Positions 1 through 5,073 are shown, counted from the stretch's first letter. The stretch is DNA of 5,073 nt from Candidatus Roizmanbacteria bacterium RIFCSPLOWO2_01_FULL_44_13 (GCA_001789855.1 MGAT01000023.1:1-5073); one strand, 5' to 3'. The notes: a model not told the origin generated them from the letters alone. A program made the numbers and translations.

Positions 1-881
1 ATCGGCCAGTAAGGCGGGGACAGATGCAACCACCTGATCATATAGATGACGAGAATGTGGATGAAATACAAAGGATAAGAATTTATGCTCAAGAAATATA
101 ATAGGCGGTCAAACTTGAAGACGGCAAACACATTTTTTTCGGACAGCCAATGGAGAATGATTACCCAAAAGACGCCAAAAGACAAGTGATATAAGGTGGG
201 CGGGTATTTATTTTCATAATGAGTCAGGTTGTGGCCGATATTAATCTCCACTTGTCTTAAGATAAAAAATAAAACCAGTGACAATATTGCGGTAAGAAAA
301 AGCTTCTTTGTTTTGTTGGCGTTTTCAATAAAAAACGTCGTGAAAAACATGTAGGACAACCACGGTAGCCAAAGGATGACGCGGAAAGGGATCGGTTTGG
401 CAAAGATGAAGTAAAAACTGGAGGCGACGCTTAAGGCAAAAATCCCCCAATAAATAATTTTGTGCCTTTTTAAATACCAAATCACAGGCATCAAGAAAGT
501 GAAATACACGAAAACTAGGACGAGCCAGTTAAAACTGCCGCCGTACAAAAAGAAGTTGGCGAGAAAAAAATTCGAATTGAAATGGTTTTTGTCAAAGAAA
601 AAAGCCAGGAAAAAATAAGCCGCCAAGAAAACGTAGTAGGGGAGAAGGAGGCGGGTGAGTCTTTTCTTGAAAAACGGAATAAGGTATTCCTTTTTTATTT
701 CTTTTGTCTTGAGGAAAAATAGATAAAACGAGGAAAAGAAAAAAACCGGTACCGCCCACTGGAGATTGTCCCAGATTAGAAGAGTTGTTTTGTTCCGCAG
801 GTAGTATGAGGCAGCGTGGATGACTATCATGGCGAACATCGCCAGTCCCCGGAGATTGTCGATGGTTTTGTCTCTGTTCAT
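1..881 (-). CDS. Acyltransferase-3 family membrane protein, C-terminus cut by window edge
   Basis: This is an open minus-strand frame of 293 visible residues that starts at the ATG at 881-879 and runs off the left edge without a stop. The start is fixed by a 4-base ATGA overlap with the upstream MazG-like gene and by an AAAGGA ribosome-binding site six bases ahead. The N-terminus (residues 3-22) reads RDKTIDNLRGLAMFAMIVIH, the family signature with R11-G12 and the conserved His22. A hydrophobic PVFFFSSFYLF segment (45-55) follows, then the basic KRLTRLLLPYY turn (73-83). Several membrane helices come next, and a SYPLYFIH segment (269-275) matches the usual C-terminal 'SY.lY..H' helix. Members of this family (OafA-like) move acyl groups, often acetyl, onto surface sugars from within the cytoplasmic membrane. 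The substrate cannot be read here, but an operon with gmd suggests O-acylation of a glycan. The family is usually about 330-400 residues long, so a modest C-terminal part is probably missing. Confidence 0.88.
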   Translation of the reverse strand, partial: MNRDKTIDNLRGLAMFAMIVIHAASYYLRNKTTLLIWDNLQWAVPVFFFSSFYLFFLKTKEIKKEYLIPFFKKRLTRLLLPYYVFLAAYFFLAFFFDKNHFNSNFFLANFFLYGGSFNWLVLVFVYFTFLMPVIWYLKRHKIIYWGIFALSVASSFYFIFAKPIPFRVILWLPWLSYMFFTTFFIENANKTKKLFLTAILSLVLFFILRQVEINIGHNLTHYENKYPPTLYHLSFGVFWVIILHWLSEKNVFAVFKFDRLLYFLSINSYPLYFIHILVIYMIRWLHLSPPYWP

Positions 882-1228
882 GCTCTATCCTTTATATAGA
901 GAGATGTGATTTTCTTCATTTTGTCCTTTACCGCCCGGGATATGTCAACTCGGGTCGCGTTGGCCAAAATTATCGTTGAAATAATGATGTCGGCGAATTC
1001 CTCGTAGAGATTTTTCTTGTCGAACTTTAGCAATTTGCTTTTTCGCTGAAGAGACAATACCGATAGAATGTCGTTCGACAACTCTCCTACTTCTTCCGAT
1101 AGTTTGACCGTTTTGGCAAGAATATCCTTTTCTTTCTTTGTCATGCTTTCGAAGGGAATCCTCAAATCGAGCTCTTTCGACTGGAGGAGTTTTTGGAGTT
1201 CTTTCAAGCTGAAGGGTTTGTTGTCCAT
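878..1228 (-). CDS. MazG-like nucleotide pyrophosphohydrolase
   Basis: This 116-residue, mostly helical protein carries the acidic metal-binding pattern of all-alpha NTP pyrophosphohydrolases. SEEVGEL gives E45, E46 and E49, and after a 27-residue linker YEEFADII gives E77 and D80, matching EExxE...ExxD. The family hydrolyses nucleoside triphosphates to monophosphate and pyrophosphate with Mg2+, usually as dimers or tetramers in the cytoplasm, to clear non-canonical nucleotides or adjust pools. The length fits a single-domain member rather than the two-domain E. coli MazG. The gene begins 3 bases after the gmd stop, and its TGA overlaps the acyltransferase ATG (ATGA), so the three are almost certainly one transcript. 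The start has no clear Shine-Dalgarno (only TAAG just upstream). Its place inside a nucleotide-sugar operon suggests a role on nucleotides linked to GDP-sugar supply, but that is inference; substrate specificity cannot be read from the sequence. Confidence 0.82.
   Translation of the reverse strand: MDNKPFSLKELQKLLQSKELDLRIPFESMTKKEKDILAKTVKLSEEVGELSNDILSVLSLQRKSKLLKFDKKNLYEEFADIIISTIILANATRVDISRAVKDKMKKITSLYIKDRA
888..893 (-). promoter_or_regulatory. Ribosome-binding site of the acyltransferase gene
   Basis: AAAGGA lies six bases before the acyltransferase ATG, inside the 3' end of the MazG-like gene. It is the only convincing Shine-Dalgarno in the window. It falls mostly in the loop of a possible small hairpin with arms at 883-888 and 896-901. 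Confidence 0.65.
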
Positions 1229-1231
1229 ATC

Positions 1232-2215
1232 TTAAGCTTTCTTAGACTGGTAGCGTTTTAGGTCGGCGTCAACCATCATTTTTACCAATTCTTTGAAGGT
1301 AGTTTTCGTTTTCCATCCCAGTTTTTTCATCGCCTTGGCCGGGCGGGCTTTCAAGTTGGGCACTTCGGCCGGCCTCTTGAATCGGGCATCAATCACTACG
1401 TGCTTTTCCCAATCGGCAACTCCGGCAACTTTGAAAGCTTCTATAACAAAGTCCTTGACCGAATGGTTTTCTCCAGTGCCGACAACGTAGTCGTCGCCCT
1501 GCGGTTGCTGCAACATTAAATACATCGATTCGACATAATCCCCGGCAAAACCCCAGTCGCGTCGGGCGTCGAGGTTGCCGAGGTACAATTTATCACTCAG
1601 GCCCAGTTTTATTTTCGCCACGGCGTCGGTAATCTTCCTCGTGACAAACTGGATGCCCCTGATAGGGGACTCGTGGTTGAAGAGAATACCGTTGGCGGTA
1701 AACAAGCCATAGGATTCGCGGAAATTGACCGTCATCCAATAGGCATAAACTTTCGAAATTCCGTAGGGCGAGCGGGGGTGAAAGTTCGTGTTTTCATCCT
1801 GATAGTCGCCGTCTGAAGCCAAGCCAAACATTTCGCTCGTCGAGGCCTGATAAAACCGGGAGGTAGGCGAAAAAAGCTTGATGGCGTTTAATAGATAAAG
1901 GACGCCCAAGGCGTTGACCTCCGTCGTCACTTTCGCCTGCTGCCAGCTGCCGCCGACGAAAGATTGGGCGGCCAGGTTATAGACTTCGTCCGGTTGGGTC
2001 GCCTTTATAACATGGAGGAGGGAAGACTCGTCGGACATATCGCCTTCAATAAACTCTATTTTTTTTGTCACACTGAGGTAGTCGAGGTTGTCGAACGTCG
2101 GATTGGAATATCGCCTCATTAAGCCGTAAACTTTATATCCTTTTTCAAGAAGCGATTTGGAAAGGTAAGAGCCGTCCTGGCCAAGAATTCCGGTTATCAA
2201 AGCTTTTTTTGCCAT
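1232..2215 (-). CDS. gmd: GDP-mannose 4,6-dehydratase
   Basis: This 327-residue extended short-chain dehydrogenase converts GDP-D-mannose to GDP-4-keto-6-deoxy-D-mannose, the branch point to GDP-fucose, GDP-rhamnose and GDP-perosamine. The Rossmann motif is G9-ILG-QDG15 and the RR pair at 34-35 matches the NADP-binding loop. The catalytic set is T126 and E128 in QASTSEMFG, then Y151 and K155 in YGISK. NHESP (180-184) and LGNLDARRDWGFAGDYVE (212-229) are signatures that separate GMD from the related reductases and epimerases. It is shorter than E. coli Gmd (373 residues) but fits the compact bacterial form. One deviation is NHESPIRG where NHESPRRG is common (Ile185). The ATG at 2215 has no Shine-Dalgarno, but an extended -10 box ends five bases upstream, suggesting a leaderless transcript. 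The enzyme for the next step is not in the window, so the final sugar is unknown. Confidence 0.95.
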   Translation of the reverse strand: MAKKALITGILGQDGSYLSKSLLEKGYKVYGLMRRYSNPTFDNLDYLSVTKKIEFIEGDMSDESSLLHVIKATQPDEVYNLAAQSFVGGSWQQAKVTTEVNALGVLYLLNAIKLFSPTSRFYQASTSEMFGLASDGDYQDENTNFHPRSPYGISKVYAYWMTVNFRESYGLFTANGILFNHESPIRGIQFVTRKITDAVAKIKLGLSDKLYLGNLDARRDWGFAGDYVESMYLMLQQPQGDDYVVGTGENHSVKDFVIEAFKVAGVADWEKHVVIDARFKRPAEVPNLKARPAKAMKKLGWKTKTTFKELVKMMVDADLKRYQSKKA

Positions 2216-2220
2216 ATAAA

Positions 2221-2229
2221 ATTATAGCA
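2221..2229 (-). promoter_or_regulatory. Extended -10 promoter element for gmd
   Basis: Read on the minus strand this is TGCTATAAT, a perfect TGn extension plus a consensus -10 hexamer (hexamer at 2226-2221). No recognisable -35 is present 16-18 bases upstream, as is often tolerated with an extended -10. Only five bases separate it from the gmd ATG, so transcription would begin at or next to the A of the start codon. It sits in the 25-base gap after the 76-residue gene, so gmd may be driven both from here and by read-through. Confidence 0.65.
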
Positions 2230-2240
2230 GATACTAATTT

Positions 2241-2471
2241 TTAAAAGGTTCTCATTCTTACATAAAAGTCGCAAAGTTTTTCTGCGATTATTTTATTATC
2301 TTGTCCCTTCAAAATTGAATCTATTAATTTCTTATTATTGTCATCAAGAAAAGAAAATGATTTTTTAATAAAAGAGAGGCCGGTTTTCCGGTCATTTTTT
2401 GCCCAACAATATGAGGCTCGGTAAATGTTTGCTAAGGCGTCAACCTTACGGCTCTTATAAATATTACTCAT
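2241..2471 (-). CDS. Hypothetical 76-residue basic protein
   Basis: I do not recognise this small protein. It is probably all helical and rich in Lys and Arg. Its visible elements are an N-terminal helix with NIYRASYCWAKNDRKTG (15-31), an acidic FLDDNNKK turn (41-48), and a C-terminal helix AEKLCDFYVRMRTF (63-76). It has two cysteines (C22, C67), no signal peptide and no membrane segment. Its ATG overlaps the TGA of the DUF5674-like gene by four bases (ATGA at 2471-2468), which supports translational coupling and makes it very likely a real gene despite its size. Its region is much AT-richer than gmd, and it shares this with the DUF5674-like partner, so the two probably travel together. A regulatory or partner-binding role is conceivable but nothing in the sequence proves it. 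Confidence 0.7.
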   Translation of the reverse strand: MSNIYKSRKVDALANIYRASYCWAKNDRKTGLSFIKKSFSFLDDNNKKLIDSILKGQDNKIIAEKLCDFYVRMRTF

Positions 2472-2800
2472 ATGTTCTTAAAAAATAATTTTACCAATTC
2501 TATAAATTTTTTCCTAATGGTCGGGTCTAATATCTCCAAACTATCATTTTTTAATATTGGTCTAATATTATATACCGCTGTTGCATCAATTTGTTTGGTT
2601 ACAAAATTTATTCCTCCTCCCCACAAATCATTTATTTTCCCTCCTTTTTCGAGAAGCATAGCTTCAGCATCGGCGTGTAACTCTACTCCTACGACAACGG
2701 CTTTGTTTTCGATGTCGGCAGTTATTTTGACGTAATCACCATAAGTTTTTGATAGATCCGCAATTTCATCTTTTGTTAAAACAGAAGTTATCAGTTTCAT
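2468..2800 (-). CDS. DUF5674-like conserved protein of unknown function
   Basis: This is a 110-residue protein starting at the ATG at 2800-2798. The frame stays open further upstream to an ATG at 2860, but that start would overlap the divergent gene and translate the AT-rich promoter. The MKLITSVLTKDEI start fits the family's usual N-terminus. Recognisable blocks are VELHADAEAMLLEKGGK (39-55), NDLWGGGINF (57-66), YNIRPIL (77-83) and a basic C-terminal helix DPTIRKKFIELVKLFF (92-107). From memory these match the conserved blocks of DUF5674 (AELHAD..LLLE.GS, DLWG, NIRP), a cytoplasmic family common in CPR genomes with no known activity; this should be confirmed with a profile. It is the first gene of the leftward unit, fired from the divergent promoter, and is coupled by an ATGA overlap to the 76-residue gene. 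The conserved HAD and NIRP residues could form a binding or active site, but no function can be assigned. Confidence 0.75.
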   Translation of the reverse strand: MKLITSVLTKDEIADLSKTYGDYVKITADIENKAVVVGVELHADAEAMLLEKGGKINDLWGGGINFVTKQIDATAVYNIRPILKNDSLEILDPTIRKKFIELVKLFFKNI

Positions 2801-2813
2801 GGTCTTTAAAACT

Positions 2814-2819
2814 ATTATA
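2814..2819 (-). promoter_or_regulatory. -10 box for the leftward DUF5674-like operon
   Basis: TATAAT on the minus strand ends 13 bases before the ATG at 2800, which predicts a start site near 2807 and a leader of only about seven bases (AAAGACC). It overlaps the rightward -10 box within a 10-base palindrome. No clear -35 is visible; that position would lie inside the start of the divergent gene. Confidence 0.55.
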
Positions 2820-2821
2820 AT
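2816..2821 (+). promoter_or_regulatory. -10 box for the rightward metallo-hydrolase/flippase operon
   Basis: TATAAT ends seven bases before the ATG at 2829, so the expected start site coincides with the A of the start codon. There is no Shine-Dalgarno in the intervening ATATAAGTT stretch. No good -35 match is seen 16-18 bases upstream. It shares four base pairs with the minus-strand -10 box. Confidence 0.55.
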
Positions 2822-2828
2822 ATAAGTT

Positions 2829-3647
2829 ATGACAAAGATTACTGTTTTGGGTAGCGGCACGGCGGTTTCTTCTTTTTACAAACCGTTTGATTTCCGGGCG
2901 CCCCCCGGATACCTTCTCGAACACGATGGCAAACAATATTTAATCGAGTGCTCGGACGGAATGAGGGGCCGACTCGAAAAAATCAAGATCGACTACTTTA
3001 GTATTGATTCCATTTTCATCAGCCATTTCCACCCGGACCATTTCAGTATTCTTCCTTTTATCCAATCCATTTACGTGAGGACGCGCTGGGCAAATCAAAA
3101 AAAAGAAATCAATATCTACGGGCCGAAGGGGATGGAAAACAAATTGAGAACGTTTTGGGAAATGACCCATTTTAAAGGTTCGTATGACGAACGCATCGTT
3201 CCCTTTCTTAAAATTAATTTTTTTGAATTTGGCAACAAAAAAAAATTTATCCTCGAGAAAAATCTCTCTGTTACTTCCTTTTCCGTCCACCACGAATCGC
3301 GCCGGATGGATGCTTACGCGATGAGGTTTCAAATCGGGCAAAAAGTCTTTACCTACTCTGGAGACTGCGGTCCGTGCCAGGGGGTAAACGAAGCGGCCGA
3401 GGGAGCCGACCTACTAATTTCCGAGTGCTCGGCCGACATCGGCGTTGACCATAGCGAATACGGCCATTTCAACTCTTATCAGGTCGGGGCAATGGCGGCA
3501 AAGAGAAACGTCAAAACCCTGGTCCTGTCTCATCTGACCAATAAATATTCTCCAAGTGAACTGGTTGCCGACGTTCTCGAAAGTGGCTTCACCGGGGTCG
3601 TAAAAGCGGCGGAAGACCGCGATGTGCTACAATTAGAAAATGCTTGA
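2829..3647 (+). CDS. RNase Z-like metallo-beta-lactamase-fold hydrolase
   Basis: This 272-residue cytoplasmic protein of the metallo-beta-lactamase fold is closest in layout to the RNase Z/ElaC branch. The N-terminal strand ITVLGSGTAVSS (4-15) leads to the metal motif SHFHPDH, with H66, H68, D70 and H71. Further likely ligands are H154 in SVHHES, D179 in YSGDCG, and H235 in LSHLTNKY, the last resembling the RNase Z 'SH.S.RY' ending. H213 in YGHFNSYQ matches the family's 'GH.t..q' element. All two-metal ligands therefore seem intact and an active phosphodiesterase-type hydrolase is likely. It is shorter than typical RNase Z (about 305 residues) and its region 72-150 is divergent, without an obvious exosite arm, so tRNA 3' processing should not be assumed. 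The ATG was chosen because -10 spacing and the conserved first strand both fit it. The gene overlaps the flippase by eight bases (ATGCTTGA), suggesting coupled translation. Confidence 0.85.
   Translation: MTKITVLGSGTAVSSFYKPFDFRAPPGYLLEHDGKQYLIECSDGMRGRLEKIKIDYFSIDSIFISHFHPDHFSILPFIQSIYVRTRWANQKKEINIYGPKGMENKLRTFWEMTHFKGSYDERIVPFLKINFFEFGNKKKFILEKNLSVTSFSVHHESRRMDAYAMRFQIGQKVFTYSGDCGPCQGVNEAAEGADLLISECSADIGVDHSEYGHFNSYQVGAMAAKRNVKTLVLSHLTNKYSPSELVADVLESGFTGVVKAAEDRDVLQLENA
3625..3633 (+). promoter_or_regulatory. Putative extended -10 promoter ahead of the flippase gene
   Basis: TGCTACAAT gives a TGn extension plus a five-of-six match to TATAAT, and lies in the last codons of the metallo-hydrolase gene. 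Six bases separate it from the flippase ATG at 3640, so the transcript would be leaderless. It closely resembles the gmd element (TGCTATAAT) in both sequence and spacing. No -35 is visible. Because it lies in coding sequence, chance is a real alternative. Confidence 0.45.
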
Positions 3648-4917
3648 AAGGATTCTTAATTTCGTCAAAAAGCCTACCAGCCGCAACATCATCGTCAACA
3701 CCATTGGCAACTACCTGAATGTTTTTTTTGTGGCTTTGTTTGCCTTCATGCTGGTCCGCTTGATGAAGCCCGCCGAATACGGTGTGTTGAGTGTGCTTTT
3801 GGGTATCGCCTATGTTTTGGCCAATATTCTTGACTTTGGTACGACGGCGAGCATCTATTCCTATCTGCCGGCGATGATCGAAAAAAAAACAAAAAACCTC
3901 TATGTCTTTTTGAAGACGATTCTTTTCTACCAGACGGCGTTTTCCGCCGTGGTCATTTCCCTCCTTTTTATTTTCTTTCCCTATCTCGACCGGGTGTTTT
4001 TCAAAACCGGTGCCCCGGCGTGGGAACTCTACGTGACGACGTTTTCCGTTCTCTTTCTAATCTGGCAAAACTACGCTATCAATTCTTTAAACGCCGCCAA
4101 GCATTTTTTTAAATCCAACTTATTTCTGAATATTTCCAATTTGATAAAAACCGTTGTCCTTTTTGCCTTCATTCCTCTGAAAATGATTTCCGTCGGGTCG
4201 GTCATCTTCACCTTCGGTATCCTTGGGCCGGCAATTTTTTTCTTTCTACTTTTTTTTGACAAGAAATATGTCTTCCAACAAATCATCAGAGCCGCCGTTG
4301 ATAAAAGGGAATTCCGCTTCACCTACACTTTGACTTTTTTTGTTGCTTCGCAGTTTTTTAATCTTGCCTTGAGGATGGATTTATTTTTGTTGTCGTTTTT
4401 CTTTTCGAAGTCTCCGGAGGTAGGGTACTACGGGCTGGCGCAGAAAATAATCCTGACTATCATCGCGTCTCTCGTTTCGATTACCCAGGTTTTGTCTCCT
4501 AATTTTTCAAGGATAAAAACCAAGTTGGAAATCTTTAAGGAATTGAGGCACGGATTATTATACCTACTCATCCCGGCCGCGCTCTTTGTCGTTCTTTTCT
4601 TTACTCCCGGCTGGGTATTTAATCTGTTTTTCACGGAGAACTTTTCCCAAACTGCCTCAATCACCCGCGCCTTAAGCTTGCCCTTCATTATTTACGTCTT
4701 CATGAATTTGCCGATGCTTTTTCTTCTCTACACCGTTAAAAAACCATCGGTAATACTGGTTGCGAATCTGGCCGTATTTATTATTATTTCAGTGGGGTGT
4801 TACTTCCTCATTCCGCGCTTTGGAGTCTTCGGCCCGCCCTGGGCGATTGCCACGGCATTCTCAGTCAATTTATTGATACTGAGTTTTGCCGCTTACAAAG
4901 AATACAAAAAAATTTAA
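3640..4917 (+). CDS. Polysaccharide flippase, Wzx/MATE-type membrane transporter
   Basis: This 425-residue, highly hydrophobic protein has about 12 predicted membrane helices, the usual size and topology of MOP-superfamily oligosaccharide flippases. The N-terminus has the characteristic order: a short basic lead, first helix (about 18-39), RLMKPAEYGVLS (40-51), second helix, then DFGTTASIYSYLP (65-77). Further hydrophobic blocks lie around 90-115, 130-150, 165-205, 230-255, 265-285, 305-330, 345-365, 370-390 and 398-418. R245-MD in the seventh helix resembles the charged pair seen at this place in Wzx proteins. Such proteins move undecaprenyl-linked sugar units from the inner to the outer leaflet of the cytoplasmic membrane. 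Substrate specificity cannot be read. It overlaps the metallo-hydrolase stop by eight bases and has no Shine-Dalgarno, so it relies on coupling or on the putative -10 just upstream. Its stop overlaps that of the convergent right-hand gene. Confidence 0.9.
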   Translation: MLERILNFVKKPTSRNIIVNTIGNYLNVFFVALFAFMLVRLMKPAEYGVLSVLLGIAYVLANILDFGTTASIYSYLPAMIEKKTKNLYVFLKTILFYQTAFSAVVISLLFIFFPYLDRVFFKTGAPAWELYVTTFSVLFLIWQNYAINSLNAAKHFFKSNLFLNISNLIKTVVLFAFIPLKMISVGSVIFTFGILGPAIFFFLLFFDKKYVFQQIIRAAVDKREFRFTYTLTFFVASQFFNLALRMDLFLLSFFFSKSPEVGYYGLAQKIILTIIASLVSITQVLSPNFSRIKTKLEIFKELRHGLLYLLIPAALFVVLFFTPGWVFNLFFTENFSQTASITRALSLPFIIYVFMNLPMLFLLYTVKKPSVILVANLAVFIIISVGCYFLIPRFGVFGPPWAIATAFSVNLLILSFAAYKEYKKI

Positions 4918-5073
4918 AGAGACCATTCTTCTATTTCTAAATCCCGGAAAGTTTTTTTATCAACGAAGCTGTATTTTCTTTCCCTCAAAATATTTTTGAA
5001 GTCAACGCCGTGGATGTCGGTAGAATAAGGAACAACAATAATTTTTCCCGGCAGGTCGTCGCTATATAAATTA
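4914..5073 (-). CDS. C-terminal fragment of an unrecognised protein, N-terminus beyond right edge
   Basis: A minus-strand frame is open from the right edge to a TAA at 4916-4914 and gives 52 residues. It includes DLPGKIIVVPYSTDIHGVDF (residues 6-25 of the fragment) and ends KKTFRDLEIEEWSL. It is mixed charged and hydrophobic with no membrane helix, so it looks like the soluble tail of a larger protein. I do not recognise the family. A glycan-related enzyme would fit the context, but that is a guess. Support for a real gene is the plausible amino-acid makeup, the lack of any plus-strand gene here, and the exact tail-to-tail junction with the flippase (shared TTTAAA). A chance open frame of this length at a window edge remains possible. 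Confidence 0.55.
   Translation of the reverse strand, partial: NLYSDDLPGKIIVVPYSTDIHGVDFKNILRERKYSFVDKKTFRDLEIEEWSL

Noticed and set aside
1293..1490. Plus-strand open frame of 65 codons
   Set aside because: Antisense to the well-supported gmd gene, with no recognisable motif.
2472..2735. Plus-strand open frame of 87 codons
   Set aside because: It lies wholly antisense to the DUF5674-like gene, has no family features, and has a low-complexity composition typical of a shadow frame.
2801..2860. Longer start for the DUF5674-like gene adding a hydrophobic 20-residue N-terminus
   Set aside because: The extension would translate the divergent promoter and overlap the start of the metallo-hydrolase; the conserved family start is the internal ATG at 2800, and the hydrophobic stretch is a by-product of AT-rich promoter DNA.
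2940..3341. Minus-strand open frame of 133 codons
   Set aside because: Complement of the metallo-hydrolase coding sequence, which has intact catalytic motifs on the plus strand.
2829..3647. Naming the metallo-hydrolase as rnz (RNase Z)
   Set aside because: Metal ligands agree, but the length and middle region differ and the context is a glycan locus; the sequence alone does not separate it from other metallo-beta-lactamase branches.
4071..4688. Minus-strand open frames of 83 and 86 codons inside the flippase gene
   Set aside because: They mirror hydrophobic flippase codons and show no independent start signals or family features.
4918..4960. Intrinsic terminator for the flippase unit near the T-run at 4952
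   Set aside because: A T-run is present but no convincing GC-rich inverted repeat precedes it, and the stretch reads as coding on the minus strand.
1..5073. UGA-as-glycine code (Gracilibacteria/Absconditabacteria)
   Set aside because: Several genes end at TGA exactly at overlaps with the next start, and no in-frame TGA interrupts conserved motifs, so TGA acts as a stop.

Overview
The window looks like part of a surface-polysaccharide locus from a small-genome bacterium, most likely a member of the Candidate Phyla Radiation (Patescibacteria, of the Microgenomates or Parcubacteria kind). This placement is inferred from the very tight gene packing, the near absence of Shine-Dalgarno sequences, a small protein resembling the CPR-associated DUF5674 family, and AT-leaning but mixed composition. 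TGA is used as a normal stop (MazG-like, DUF5674-like and metallo-hydrolase genes), which argues against the lineages that read UGA as glycine.

A divergent promoter region of 28 bases (2801-2828) splits the window. Leftward, on the minus strand, run five genes: a DUF5674-like protein (2468-2800), an unrecognised 76-residue protein (2241-2471), GDP-mannose 4,6-dehydratase gmd (1232-2215), a MazG-like nucleotide pyrophosphohydrolase (878-1228), and an acyltransferase-3 family membrane protein that runs off the left edge (1-881). Their junctions are a 4-base ATGA overlap, a 25-base gap carrying an extended -10 box, a 3-base gap, and a second ATGA overlap. Rightward, on the plus strand, run an RNase Z-like metallo-beta-lactamase-fold hydrolase (2829-3647) and a Wzx/MATE-type polysaccharide flippase (3640-4917), overlapping by 8 bases. 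At the right edge a minus-strand gene enters, of which only the C-terminal 52 residues are visible (4914-5073). It overlaps the flippase stop codon tail to tail.

The functional theme is glycan assembly: gmd makes a GDP-6-deoxyhexose precursor, the flippase moves lipid-linked glycan units across the membrane, and the acyltransferase probably decorates sugars with acyl groups. The MazG-like enzyme and the metallo-hydrolase are nucleotide/RNA-type enzymes tightly coupled to these glycan genes. The DUF5674/76-residue pair is clearly AT-richer (about 32% GC by hand count) than gmd (about 51% in a counted 180-base sample) and may be an inserted cassette.

The most notable signal is regulatory. Three genes (gmd, the metallo-hydrolase, the flippase) have a -10 hexamer ending only 5-7 bases before the ATG and no Shine-Dalgarno, which predicts leaderless mRNAs. 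The divergent region contains a perfect 10-base palindrome that gives TATAAT on both strands. There is no gene-free stretch over 300 bases, and I see no RNA genes, insertion sequences, CRISPR arrays or convincing intrinsic terminators.
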